DNA of 64,000 nt from Candidatus Binatia bacterium (GCA_026415395.1 JAOAHD010000007.1:186001-250000); one strand, 5' to 3'. Positions 27,283-37,098 are shown, counted from the first letter of the stretch. Notes: generated by a model not told the origin, from the letters alone. Translations and numbers: made by a program.

Positions 27283-27572
27283 GCGCGCGCCACCTCCGGT
27301 AGCGGCGACGCATGCCTCGCCCGTGGTGTGGGGTGGGGCCGCCAGCGGCGAATGGGCCTGGTGGCGTTTCGTAGGGGCGACGCACGCGTTGGCTGGGGTG
27401 TGGGATGGGGTGTTAGCGGCGAGTGGCGAATGGATGGCGAGTGGCGAGCAGCGAATCGCGAATGGGGAACACGTCGACTGGTGACGGTGTCGCCGCCGGT
27501 GGCCCACGCGTCGCCATCTTGGCACGCGGCACCAACACGCTCGTGGAGGCGACGCATGCGTCGCCCCTACGA
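27283..27572. repeat. Composite dispersed repeat, copy B
   Basis: Starting right after the pdxA stop are a decayed palindrome (27299-27326), a half palindrome (27371-27398), and a run of GCGAATG/GCGAGTG-type heptamers (27417-27466). The best-preserved ~80-bp core follows (27467-27545; contains ACGTCGACTGGTGACGGTG and CTTGGCACGCGGCACCAAC). The copy ends in a palindrome centred on GCATGC (27543-27570). The core is the same sequence as at 44800-44882. No gene is encoded. Confidence 0.82.
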
Positions 27573-27593
27573 GCCCATCATTCATCCCGCCAT

Positions 27594-27882
27594 TCACGTC
27601 CAGGGGCGCACGGGCGCATGCTGGGCAGCTACCACCTCCGGATTTTCCGTGTCCGAAGCCCACTGCAGGGGGTTATCCGCAATGTATGGGCGAATGCGCT
27701 CCCACTCGTGTTCGTTGCGGATCACGTGTTCGTAATAATTGCGCTGCCACACGGCGGCACGTGGGCTGCCGCGCCAGTGGTTGATACGCTTGCTGACGAG
27801 CGATTCGAACGAACCAACAATCAATGGATGCCACCGATTGGCGTCTCGGCCCGCGTAGCCGTGCCGCTGACCCATGATGCAC
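27594..27882 (-). pseudogene. RAYT (REP-associated tyrosine transposase) C-terminal fragment
   Basis: The minus strand encodes the last ~80 residues of a Y1/RAYT transposase: SFESLVSKRINHWRGSP, then the VWQRNYYEHVIRNEHEW block with conserved tyrosines, ERIRPYIADNPLQW and a tail. The N-terminal two thirds, including the HUH metal motif, are missing, so it cannot be active. The fragment is bounded by two GCATGC-centred palindromes (27543-27570 and 27882-27909), the usual flanking of RAYT genes by their REP elements. Confidence 0.85.
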
Positions 27883-27909
27883 CAGGGGCGACGCATGCGT
27901 CGTCCCTAC
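27882..27909. repeat. GCATGC-centred palindrome next to the RAYT fragment
   Basis: An imperfect 28-bp palindrome (arms AGGGGCGACGCAT and ATGCGTCGTCCCT) lies between the RAYT fragment and the aroD stop codon. It belongs to the dispersed family described for copies A-C. Confidence 0.8.
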
Positions 27910-27920
27910 GGCCGCGGGCG

Positions 27921-28646
27921 TCAGGGGAAATAGAAACGCAAATCGGCGAGCAAGCGCCGCAAGGGAATCTGCCCGTACTTCGGCTGTAAACTGGTGTACA
28001 CCCAGCGCGAGCCGCACAGCGGAAGGGACAGGCGCGACAAAGGACCGAGCGGCCCCATGCACATCGTGATCACAGGAAACTCGCGGTGCTCCCAAGTGAA
28101 GGCGGCCAGGCGCCACACATCATCCGGCTGTTGTGCTTGCAAGGCGAGTTTCACGGCGTCCGCCCCGAGAGCGCGGGCACGCCGAAAGAGCGTGGCGAGC
28201 GTTTGTGCCGTTGGTGTGCGTTCGAAGTCGTGATACGACAGCAGCACCCGGCAGCCCTGCGCGCGCGCCTCATCGAGCAAGGGGGCGAACTCCCGTGCGC
28301 TCTGGAGTTCCACGTCGATGGCTGCCACATGCGGCAGCACTGCGCGCCATAGCTCGCAGCGGGTTTCGTCCGCCAGGCGCTGCGCACCGCCTTCCTCGGC
28401 TCGGCGCACGGTGGCCAGCAGGGGGCGCCGCAAGCGGCGCAACGTGGCAGCGATGCCGGCAACGTGCGCAGGGTCGTGCGCAGCGAACTGATCGATGCGG
28501 AGCTCGAGAATGTCCACCCCCGGCCGTACAGCGCGGCGCACGGCGGCCACATCGTCGTGCACGGCCAACACCACCTTCGGTCGCTCACCGGGTAGGCCGA
28601 ACAATGCCGCGCCCGGCGCCGCTTTTTGTTTTCGCGCGCTTCCCAT
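27921..28646 (-). CDS. aroD: Type I 3-dehydroquinate dehydratase
   Basis: The 241-aa TIM-barrel enzyme dehydrates 3-dehydroquinate in the shikimate pathway through a Schiff base. Catalytic His139 (LLSYHDFERTP) and Lys166 (DAVKLALQ) are present, separated by 27 residues as are H143 and K170 of E. coli AroD. The N-terminal LELRIDQF and C-terminal VITMCMGPLGPLSRL also fit. The ATG at 28646 is used because the open frame upstream covers the divergent promoter region and antisense sequence. It shares a 42-bp gap with the divergent NnrS-like gene and ends 11 bp from a palindrome. Confidence 0.92.
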   Translation of the reverse strand: MGSARKQKAAPGAALFGLPGERPKVVLAVHDDVAAVRRAVRPGVDILELRIDQFAAHDPAHVAGIAATLRRLRRPLLATVRRAEEGGAQRLADETRCELWRAVLPHVAAIDVELQSAREFAPLLDEARAQGCRVLLSYHDFERTPTAQTLATLFRRARALGADAVKLALQAQQPDDVWRLAAFTWEHREFPVITMCMGPLGPLSRLSLPLCGSRWVYTSLQPKYGQIPLRRLLADLRFYFP

Positions 28647-28688
28647 ATGAGAAAAGGGAACTAGCACGTAAAACGCTGAAGCATACCC

Positions 28689-30032
28689 ATGCAAGGAGCA
28701 CAGGAACACGAGCGACAAGCGACGGTGCGGGAGGCCGGAGGGCGCGGTGCGCTGACCCCCGAGGTGGAGGAGCTCATGCGCATCACGGCCCGACGCGCGG
28801 CGTGGTTTTTCGTATGGAGCATCGTGTTTGCTTTGAGCATCGGTGCCACCTTGGGCGCTCTCCTGTGGCTCGGGCTGACTTTGCAAGTCGACCTGCTCGG
28901 CGGGCTCTCTCCTCTGTCCGCACGCCATGCGCACGCCTACGCTCAGATCTTTGGCTTTGCCGTATTGTTCGTGTGCGGCGTGGCGTACCATGTTCTTCCG
29001 CGCTTCAGCGGACGCGCATGGCAAGGGGGACCGTGGCAGCGCCTGACGCTCCTCGGCCTCGCTAGCGGGGCTGGGCTCGCCGCCGGAGCAGCGTTGTGGG
29101 GAGAAGAGCGTGCGTTGCTTTTTCTTGCCCACGCGGCGTTGGTTTTCGGCAGTTTGGCTTTTGCGCGTGCGGTGGGAGGGCAACTGCGGGGCGCGGCAGT
29201 GACCCCGCCGCTGCTGCCGGTGTACGTTCAATTGGGCTCATGGTGGTTGGTAGCGGCAAGCGCCCTCCCGCTGCTCTCGCCGACGGTGCTCGCTTCGGAC
29301 CGTTCCGCATTGTGGGAGGCCGCGTTGTGGGGGTTTGCGGGCAACTGGATCTATGGGATGAGCTTGCGCATCCTGCCCGCCTCGTTGGGTTTAGTGTACC
29401 GCGAGAGCGGGGTCGACCGGCTCATTTGCGCCGCGCACCAAGTGGGAACGCTGCTGTGGTGCCTGGGGCTAGTAGGGATGAGCGGCTGGCTGCCCGTGGC
29501 GGTAACAACTGCAGGGCGCGCCGGTGGGCTGTTGCTCGCAGTGGCGGGTGCTGGCTTCGTCTGCCGGCTCGGCTTCTTCCGCGGGCGGGCAACACCGGCA
29601 CACCGCATGCCGGGGACGGAAAAATACTTGTGGAGCGCCTATGCCTACCTCTTCCTCGCCCTCCTGCTCGGACCGTTGCGGGCGGCGGTTACGGGCACCG
29701 CCTATGTCGGACCCGTAGCCGACTTTGCCCGCCACGCGTTCACGTTGGGGTTTCTCACGCAAATGATTTTCGGCGTGTCCATGCGTGTGCTGCCGGCGGC
29801 AGCCGGCATTCCCATTTGGAGCCCGCGCCTGCGCGACGGCACGTACTGGCTCCTGAACCTCGGCATCGTGCTCCGCGCTGGTGAAGTGATCACCGCCTGG
29901 GGTGCGAGCACCGCGTGGTATCGGTGGTCGGCAATTTCAGGACCGATCAGTTGGGCCGCCTTCGTTCTCTTCGCTGTCAACCTCGTGATGAGCGTCCGTC
30001 AACACCGCCCGGGGCCTGCCACCTCTCGCTAA
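28689..30032 (+). CDS. NnrS-like polytopic heme/copper membrane protein
   Basis: The 447-aa membrane protein has about twelve transmembrane helices. Histidine-rich helix ends such as LSARHAHAYAQIFGFAVLF, VAYHVLPRF and FARHAFTLGFLTQMIFGVSMRVLP are the pattern of NnrS, a heme- and copper-containing protein tied to nitric oxide stress tolerance in denitrifiers. A long cytoplasmic N-terminal tail comes first. It is divergent from aroD. NnrS relatives often accompany nitrosative stress or denitrification genes; here none is adjacent, apart from the NorQ/NorD-like pair 16 kb away. Confidence 0.78.
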   Translation: MQGAQEHERQATVREAGGRGALTPEVEELMRITARRAAWFFVWSIVFALSIGATLGALLWLGLTLQVDLLGGLSPLSARHAHAYAQIFGFAVLFVCGVAYHVLPRFSGRAWQGGPWQRLTLLGLASGAGLAAGAALWGEERALLFLAHAALVFGSLAFARAVGGQLRGAAVTPPLLPVYVQLGSWWLVAASALPLLSPTVLASDRSALWEAALWGFAGNWIYGMSLRILPASLGLVYRESGVDRLICAAHQVGTLLWCLGLVGMSGWLPVAVTTAGRAGGLLLAVAGAGFVCRLGFFRGRATPAHRMPGTEKYLWSAYAYLFLALLLGPLRAAVTGTAYVGPVADFARHAFTLGFLTQMIFGVSMRVLPAAAGIPIWSPRLRDGTYWLLNLGIVLRAGEVITAWGASTAWYRWSAISGPISWAAFVLFAVNLVMSVRQHRPGPATSR

Positions 30033-30061
30033 CTCGCCTGGGAGAGCCCCCCACCCACCGC

Positions 30062-30089
30062 CACGGGCGACGCATGGGTCGCCCCTACG
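30062..30089. repeat. GCATGC-type palindrome upstream of the RAYT pseudogene
   Basis: An imperfect palindrome (CACGGGCGACGCAT / GGGTCGCCCCTACG) lies 20 bp before the RAYT start codon. It is the upstream REP-like partner of the transposase remnant at 30110. Confidence 0.75.
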
Positions 30090-30109
30090 TAATCCTGGAA
30101 GGACCAACC

Positions 30110-30661
30110 ATGGTCCATGTCGAACGACAACAACAGCACCGCCGTTCCATCCGCCTGAAAGGGTCCGACTACAGCCAGGCAGGGGCCTATTTCACCCACG
30201 ATTTGCACACGGGACCGAGCGCCTGTGTTTGGCGAAATCCAGGGTGGGGTGATGCGGCTGAACGAATGCGGCGCAATCGTCCGGGACTGTTGGGTGGCGA
30301 TTCCGGACCATTTCCCGCTGGCGGCATTGGATGAATTCGTCATTATGCCGAACCATGTGCATGGCATCATTTGCATTGCAGAGGCATGCACCGTAGGGGC
30401 ACGGCATGCCGTGCCCCTACCGAAGACCTTGCGGCAATCGCGAAGCGAACAATTCGGCAACCCCATTGCCGGTTCCATCCCGACCATTGTGCGGTCGTCC
30501 AAATCCGCCACTACGAAACGCATCAATGAACGCCGCGGCACGCCCGGCGCGACCGTCTGGCAGCGCAACTATTATAGGAAAACATGATCCGGAAATAAAA
30601 ATCGCTGATGCGCATCCGTGAATACATCCTGACCAATCCCTTGCGCTGGCATCTGAATTGA
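30110..30661 (+). pseudogene. RAYT (REP-associated tyrosine transposase), frameshifted
   Basis: The near full-length RAYT is spread over shifted frames. Frame one (30110 to about 30195) gives RRSIRLKGSDYSQAGAYF. After a shift, the next frame gives FGEIQGGVMRLNECGAIV, the HUH motif in VIMPNHVHGI, SIPTIVRSSKSATTKRINERRGTP and VWQRNYY. A second lesion near 30560-30590 (including a TAA) moves the end (RIREYILTNPLRWHLN) to the starting frame. RAYTs mobilise REP palindromes with a Y1-type mechanism. Catalytic HUH and Tyr residues are still encoded, but no continuous protein can be made. It lies directly upstream of the type III locus. Confidence 0.88.
30393..30420. repeat. Perfect 28-bp palindrome inside the RAYT reading frame
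   Basis: Arms GTAGGGGCACGGCA and TGCCGTGCCCCTAC are exact reverse complements. Read in the transposase frame they encode VGARHAVPL, a linker between the HUH domain and the C-terminal part. Confidence 0.85.
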
Positions 30662-30776
30662 GAAAATCCAGACTGCACCGGAAAGGACGACGCGTGGGAT
30701 GCATCGCTCGGACCCGTGGATGCTGGGGCCCATGGCCGTGATGATTCAGGGACGTACGCCCCCACGGAGAACAGCG

Positions 30777-31725
30777 ATGACTAAGGTTTATACGCTCAAA
30801 GCACTCACCGACATCTGGACCGGCGACCCCAACCGGAGCGGAGACCGCGCGACCACGACCGGTCTGCTCGGCTCCATCCGCTGGCGGTTCGAGGTGCTCG
30901 TGCGCGGATTGGGCGGGAAGGCGTGCGACCCGACGAAGCACCAATGCGAGGGTGCGCGGCATTCCGTCCTCTGCGAGCTGTTCGGCTGCACGGGCTGGGC
31001 GAGGAAATTCCGCTTTGAGCTCCTCGACGGAACCGGGAAGGTCAAAGCCACGCAGATCAAGCAGAACCAGACTTTCACGCTGCGCTTCCTCGAACTGCGC
31101 CCCATTCAACCAGTGGAGTGGGCCCTGTTGGACCTGACGTTGTGTCTCATCGCTGAGTACGGCGCGGTCGGGGGGAAGACAGTGCTCAAGCCGAGCGACG
31201 AGGCAAACCGTGCCAACGCCGCTCATCACCGGGACTACGGGCTGATTCAAATCCTGAAACATCCGGACGACCTGAAGTCCCTCGACCGCAAGCAACTGGG
31301 GGATTATGTGCAGCAACCGCGCAAGCCAGCTCACGACGACTTCGATTGGGCATCGCTGCAGAACCTCTGATGCGTCAACGGACGCTACCTCGCCAGACAG
31401 GACGCCAATGCGAGCACGCTCGATCGGGTCATCGGCAGGCCCGAGCCGAAGTCCACAGTCATCGCGGGGGGACTCGTGGCTCGCTGGACGGCGCGCATGC
31501 GGGGACCTTAACCCGCAGCCTGCGGAGAGCAAGAAGGTCTTCAGCTTCAAGTTCAAGAACCCCGCGCGCATCTTCGGCTTTGTAAAGCCTGACCTGCTGA
31601 CGCTGGACGAGATGCGTCAGCGATTGAAAGGCGTGTGGGCGAATCTCAACGATGGCGAATTCGCGAGAGGGCTTGCCATCCTTCAGGAGCTGCTCAGGGG
31701 TGGAGGAGGGAGGAGCTCGCCATGA
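30777..31725 (+). pseudogene. cmr1: Cmr1-like RAMP protein (type III CRISPR), broken
   Basis: The first 197 codons are open and give a Cmr1-type start: MTKVYTLKALTDIWTG, TGLLGSIRWRFEVLVRGLGG, two cysteine-bearing segments ending LFGCTGWARKFRF, and QTFTLRFLELR. A TGA at 31368-31370 stops this frame, but the same frame continues sensibly (CVNGRYLARQDANAST). A shift at a six-G run (31466-31471) then leads into the C-terminus (KKVFSFKFKNPARIFGFVKP). The end overlaps the next gene's ATG by 4 bp, so the ancestral gene was about 315 codons. In Cmr complexes this subunit binds the 3' part of crRNA/target. Only a truncated product could be made now. Confidence 0.78.
31722..31724 (+). other. Surviving ATGA junction in the ruined type III operon
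   Basis: The TGA of the cmr1-like gene and ATG of the next RAMP share bases. Equivalent couplings survive at 32631, 35661, 36739, 37095 and 39314, and they define where each ancestral gene began and ended. Confidence 0.8.
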
Positions 31726-32634
31726 CCTTCGACTTCTGCGGTCGTCTCGCGTCGCTGCAGGCGTGTCCAAGGGACGGACCGCTCCCCTGCGGTCTGGCTT
31801 TTGGCTTTGTGAACGGCTGCACGGTTTGGAGCACCAAAGGTGGCAATCGGAAGAACGAGGCCGGCAACCGCTACATGAAACGGGCAGCCCAGGGCTCGAT
31901 TGCCGTGCCGGCTGGACTCCCGCTCGATTCCTGGCCACCACAATTGCTGCACCGAGATTGGCTCGCTCTCGAGGTCGAGCTCGAACTGCGCGCGCCCTGG
32001 TACTCCAAAGACGACCGGATCTTCCACGTGCTCGACAAGCCAGTGCACAAGGATCGCGTCTTCGGCGTGCCGTTCATGGCGGCCGCGAGCTGGAAGGGGA
32101 TGTTACGCTGGGCCTGTCGCATGCAGGCGGGGTTACGCCAACATCTGGAGGAAGGAAAGCGATTCGAGGAGTGGAAAGATCCGGACTGGATCCTCCACCT
32201 GTTCGGCAACGAGAAGGGAGCTGACGAGCAGTTTCGGCAGGGCGTGCTGGTTTTCTATCCGACCTGGTTCGACAAGATCGGCTTGGAGGTGATCAATCCG
32301 CATGACCGCAGCCGTCGGCGCCGGCACGTAGCTGATTGTCTACGAAGTGGTGCCGCCGGGTACTAAGGGGAAACTCCGGCTGCTCTACGAGCCCTGGCCG
32401 GGGAAAAAAGCGGCAACGGAATCGAAAGATGTCTTGCCCTACCTGCTGGAATCCATCGAGACGCTGCTGGCCAGCTATGGCATTTCGGCCAAACGCACCG
32501 TCGGCTGGGGCACGGCAGAAATCAAAAAGTGGCGAGGCTTTCGACAGGAAACGCCGAACGACCAGCCGATCTAGGCGGACGATAAGTGCAAGCTTCTCGA
32601 ACAGCTCCTTCCGAATCCCGGAGGTGCGTCGTGA
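31722..32634 (+). pseudogene. RAMP-superfamily Cas protein, broken
   Basis: The first ~200 codons read as a RAMP protein, with WLALEVELELRAPWYSKDD-like strands, then KDRVFGVPFMAAASWKGMLR (the glycine/serine-rich RAMP loop) and WILHLFGNEKG. A frameshift near 32300-32325 moves into KGKLRLLYEPWPGKKA and RTVGWGTAEIKKW. A TAG at 32572-32574 follows, after which the frame stays open (ADDKCKLLEQLLPNPGG) up to a TGA that overlaps the csx11 GTG. Two lesions thus separate a once ~304-codon gene. Its exact subtype (Cmr4/Cmr6-like) is unclear. Confidence 0.72.
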
Positions 32635-35600
32635 GCGAGGGCGGACAGATGATCCAGACCCTCCGCGACCACCGGCCGCTGCTTTTGGCCTGCGAGGCCA
32701 TCGGCTGGCTCCACATGACGGGCAAGGCGCACCCGGACTTCTTGCGAGCGCATGGCGGCGTCGGAATTGAGTACGAACGATCTGCGCTGGCACAAGAAAG
32801 AGAACCCGCCGTTTCCGTGGGGTGACAAACTGAGGTGGCTCAAGGACCGTCCATGGAGCAGCATTCCGCCGGACAAGTGGCCTTCCTCGCTGACGGAGTT
32901 TTTGACCGAGCACCGGAAGTCGGGGAGAGGTCTCCTCGGCCTGCTGCAAGCTGCCCACGGCATGGCTTCGGGAATCGAGAAGAATATTCCTGCGTCCACA
33001 TCGAAGTACTTGAACCAGGATATAACGCACATGTGGCTCGCCTCTCCCTTCGGCCACCCTGTGCGCAACCTCCTCAACGATCCGCCACCCCTTCTGCACC
33101 CGGGAAGCTGGCGGGATTTGCTCGACCGCATCGAAAACCTTCTCGAGGATCTACAGGCGCTCGGCAATCCGCCTTCACCTCATACCGCCAACGATCTCGA
33201 TGGCTGGTGGAATTGGCGGGAAGGTGTGGTCGGGTCGCAAGGCTGGCTGAGGCAGGCGTTCCTGTCCACCCTCGCCGAGACGCGCCGGCCCAACAACGAC
33301 GTGACGCTATGGGACCAGTCCTACGTCGCGGCGGCCCTCTTCAAATCGGCCGTGGCCGGTGCCGTTCTCGCCGGAACATCTTTCAAGTGGGGCGAGCAGC
33401 TCAAATATTAGACCCGCTGGCGCGTGCTCACGGTCGGTGTCGGCACGCGTCACTACGAGGCGCGGGCGGTCAAGATCGGCGACTGGGTAGGTGCACAGCG
33501 CGAGATCGAGCGGTTCTTTGAGGAAGTGCGCAGGCTGATCGAGGTAGGTTTGGCGGTCGGGTCGCTCGTTTACTGCGACGAGACCCCGGCGTTCACCTTT
33601 CCTGGCCAACGGGCCGACGGGAGCAGCGGCCTCGATGATTCGTGCGCGAACGTGCTCGAAGATGAAATCGCGCTAGCGGTTGATGAGCTCGCCGGCGTGG
33701 CGCAACTCGAGACGCCGCCCCACGTTGCCCTGTCAGATTCGACTCGCTCCTTCGTGCGGATGGTCGCCGCGCTGCACCGGGGCCGAGAAACGTTGGCCGT
33801 GCCGGTCCACCGCGAATGGGCCATCGAGGGCGCTGGCACGGCGCCATCTTCGGGGGGACGCCACGTCTGTCCGGTATGTTCGGTGCGCTTCAACAAGCCG
33901 CCGCCGAGTGCGAAAACCGACAACGCGCGGAAAAGGTGCCCGTGCGCCGTCTGCCGGGAGCGCCGCCGCGGTCGCCCCGATGCTTGGCTGGCCGGGGAGA
34001 GCGACATTATCTGGATTTCCGAGGTCGCCGACGAGAATGACCGGGTGGCTCTGCTCACTTTCGGCTTCGACCTGGAGCCCTGGCTGAATGGCGAGCACGT
34101 GGACTCGCTCCGCGCCCAAAGCATTGCCGAGTGACGTCGCTTCAATCCTGTGGTGGGCAATCAGGACAACCCGATAGACCCGGCAAGACCGTTCGATTCC
34201 GTGCGCGAGTACATCGGGGGCAAACTCAGCTCGTTTGTCAAGAGCGACCCTGTACTCTGCAGCCTCGAAGAAGGCTACCGGTACGAAAATGACTGGCAGA
34301 GCTTTTTCTCGAAGATCGTCGAAGACCGCGCCGAAGCGCCGGAGTGGAGTACGCTGAAAGATAAGGAGCGTGCGCATTGGCTCACGCACCAGCTCTTCCG
34401 CAAGCTCCCCTCTCCCGGGCGCGTTTACCGCTTCTGGCGTGCGTGCGAGACGTTCTTCGACGAGCTCCTGGACCAGTTCCGTGAAATCGTGAGCGCGCAC
34501 CCGAACCGATGGCGCACCCGTCGCGTGCTTCTGGAACCGGCGGACGGCACTCGCTCGGGTTGGGAGGACCGGGAAACGTATCTGGGCCGGTTCCGGGACG
34601 CTCCGTTCGAGCTGGTTTATTTGGAAGATCGTAAGGCCTTCGTCACGATCGCGAATCTCGGCCGGTGCTTGGAGCCCGAGGAGCCCGACGACGCGATTAG
34701 AAACGAGAGCCAAGCGTGCCCGATCGAGCTGAAAGGGGACGATGGCGAGGTTTGCATGCTGCGCATAAGAGCTGTCGAGGCCCCGGAGTGTCTTGGGGTT
34801 TACTCGCCGCTCATCGTCTTGGACCGCAGCCCGCGGCGCTTCCGGGTGCTTGTGCCGCTCGACCGTGCCGCTGCTTGCATCGAGGCGGCCATCGCTAAGC
34901 GGCGCGACGAATTTGCGCGGGTGTGGGAGCGGATGCCCCTGCGGATCGGTGTGGTGGCTTTTCCTCGGCTGACGCCGTTTCAGGCGGTCATCGAGGCGGC
35001 GCGGAACCTGGAAGATGCGATGGGCCGGCAGGATTCAGAGCTGTGGCGCCTACCCGAATGCCGCTCGCGCCGGCATTACGGTCTTGTTGCTGGACCATCA
35101 CCGGGGCCAGGAGGTGGTCCTAATACCCACGCGGCTTCCGGACGGCCGCGACGATGTGTTCTACCCTCATGTGCAGGTGGAAGATCGGGAGCAGCGCGGG
35201 CCCGGGATTTCCAGTATCCCAAGGGGCAAATCTACCGCCACATGGCGGACCTGCGACCCGGGGACAGCGTGGCCGTCCACCCCAGCGGCATCGCGAGTGT
35301 ATTCTTGGACTCGACAGCGCGTCGGTTCGAAAAGCCCGAGGTTCGGCCGCTCGAGGATTTCGGACGGATGCGGACAACGCGGGAGCTTTTGGTGCGGTAT
35401 GCACCGAGCGTCAGCGCGCTGCGTGGGGCCTGGAACGAAATCGAGGAGCGTTCCCGAAGTTGGCGCGATCCCGAGGGGCGTTGGTTTCCTGGCGCGTAGG
35501 CTCAGTGGCTGGATCTGACGCGGGCGATTGTCCGCGACCGCCTCGGGATCACGGGTGCGGCTCTCGAGAGCCTCGTGGAGGCGGGGAAGCGAGGAACACT

Positions 35601-35664
35601 CGGATGGGCGCTCGAATGGCATCTCGCTTGGCTTCAAGAAGGGCTGGAAGGAGCAGGATCATGA
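32631..35664 (+). pseudogene. csx11: Csx11-type Cas10 (large subunit of type III complex), broken
   Basis: A GTG at 32631 overlaps the previous stop. The ancestral ~1010-codon frame is recognisable as Csx11: LLLACEAIGWLHMTGKAHPDFL, WHKKENPPFPWGDKLRW, KWGEQLKY followed by a TAG (33409-33411), then TRWRVLTVGVGTRHYEA. A zinc ribbon HVCPVC...CPCAVC comes next, then ESDIIWISEVAD and SLRAQSIAE with a TGA (34132-34134). RFRVLVPLDRAAACIEAA, LLLDHHRGQEVVLIPTRL, YPKGQIYRHMADLRPGDS and, past a TAG at 35497-35499, WLDLTRAIVRDRLG complete it. Frameshifts lie near 32760, 35030-35075 and 35185-35200. No GGDD cyclase motif is seen, consistent with this branch. Inactive as it stands. Confidence 0.75.
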
Positions 35665-36742
35665 GCAAGAGCCACGAAAAGTTCACTGTCGTCGGAATGG
35701 CGATCGATCCTGTCCACGTGGGAAGCGGCGCAGCGCGGCTCGGTCGGGTGGACCTGACGATCGTGCGCGATCCTGTGACCAGCGTGCCCAAGATTCCCGG
35801 CTCGAGTCTGGTTGGGGTATACCGATCGTACGCAGCCATGGGTCAGCAAGAGGCGAATCCGGCCCGCCAAATCAATGGCCAGCGGAAGCCCTACTACCCC
35901 GATTGCGCCGGGCAGGGCTAGCCCGACAGTGCCGGGCAAGGCGGTCATTGCCGCTAGCCTGATTGCCCGATTTGCACCGTCTTCGGCTGCGCCCGCGGTG
36001 CCGGCGGCGGCGGCTTTGCAGGCCTGGTCGCCTTCAGCGACGCGCATGTGCGCCTGTTCCCTGTCGCCACGAGGGAGGGGCCGAAGTGGGTCGCGTGCCC
36101 GGACGCATTGCGGCGGGTCGGTGTCGAGATCAAAGGAGACTTGGCCGATGCTGTCTATGAACGACCACAACACGGTGGAACCCCGCCGGGGCACGATCGG
36201 CGGCCGTCGAACGATAAGCAGCCGCTGAACCTGGGCCGGCTTCTGCTGGAACGCAAAAATACGCTTCCCGTTGGAAATGGCTGGCCGACACTGAACGGGG
36301 GCATTCCCCATTACATCGAGCAGCGCGTCGTGATCGTGTCCGACAAGCTCTTCGCGCACATCGTCAACGGCAACCTCGAGGTGCGTACCTCGGTGTCGAT
36401 CGATCCGGAAACCGGGGCGGCCGAAGAAGGCGCGCTCTTCAGTTACGAGGCGCTCCCGCGCGCAATGGTGCTCGTCTGGGACGTCGTTTGCAAGACCCCG
36501 CAACACTCCCCCAGGTCGGCGGCTAGGATGTAAGGGCACAAGTCAATGGCGAAACCATCGACGCGGCCGCCAGGGTCTTCGAGCTCGGAAAGACCACACA
36601 TCCCTACCTCGAGCACCTCGGCATCGGGGGCATGGGAACGCGAGGCATGGGACGGATTCGGGTACTTAACCCTGGCGCCGAGAAAACTAGCGCCGGACAG
36701 GCAGATGCGCAGCAGACGAGTGCCGAAGGAGGTTCGCAATGA
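35661..36742 (+). pseudogene. cmr4: Cmr4-like RAMP (backbone subunit), broken
   Basis: The ATG overlaps the csx11 stop. The frame gives MSKSHEKFTVVGMAIDPVHVGSG-type RAMP start, PKIPGSSLVGVYRSYAAM, then TAG codons at 35919-35921 and 35955-35957. It then continues in the same frame with CPICTVFGCARGAGGGGF, GLVAFSDAHVRLFPVATREG and LERKNTLPVG. A frameshift between about 36500 and 36540 is needed to reach the C-terminal THPYLEHLGIGGMGTRGMGR, whose stop overlaps cmr5. Cmr4 is the repeated backbone subunit that cleaves target RNA at 6-nt steps. The loop aspartate cannot be judged safely. Confidence 0.75.
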
Positions 36743-37098
36743 AGAATCTCGACCTTGAATGCGCAAAACTGGGTCGCGAGCTGGCGGAGTCCGTACGCGA
36801 CGAAAAAGTCTTCACCACGGCGCTCGGGGTCCTGGAGGAGGAACAAGGGCCTTACGCCTGCTTTTTGTACCTCGAGGCCGGTGAGGGCAAGGCGGGGCAG
36901 GCAATCACCACGCGGGGGACGAAGTTCTTGAAGGAGAATGTCGACGACAACACAAAAGCCACGAATCCGCTCGAGTTCGTTCAGGGCCTGGCGTCCGACC
37001 TCGACCGTCTCCTCTTCACACGTGACCTGCTCCGACAAGCATTCGTGTACGCCCGCTACCACGCCAAGGCGCGGGGAAGCGCTGGAGAGAAGGCATGA
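36739..37098 (+). CDS. cmr5: Cmr5-like small subunit, intact
   Basis: The 119-aa, mainly helical protein has the Cmr5 look: ECAKLGRELAESVRDEKV, a GPYACFLYLEAG strand-turn, KATNPLEFVQGLASDLDRLLF and a Arg/Ala-rich C-terminal helix. Small subunits fill the inner side of type III complexes. It is the only gene of the operon without a lesion, and it keeps 4-bp overlaps with both neighbours (ATGA at 36739 and 37095). Alone it would have no function, so intactness probably reflects its short length. Confidence 0.75.
   Translation: MKNLDLECAKLGRELAESVRDEKVFTTALGVLEEEQGPYACFLYLEAGEGKAGQAITTRGTKFLKENVDDNTKATNPLEFVQGLASDLDRLLFTRDLLRQAFVYARYHAKARGSAGEKA

Noticed and set aside
27921-29231. 436-codon frame running upstream of aroD
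   Set aside because: The extension overlaps the divergent NnrS-like gene; the enzyme begins at 28646.
30062-30089. Palindromes as factor-independent terminators
   Set aside because: They lack T-runs, lie also inside a coding frame (30393) and in multi-copy composites, so repeat-element origin explains them better.
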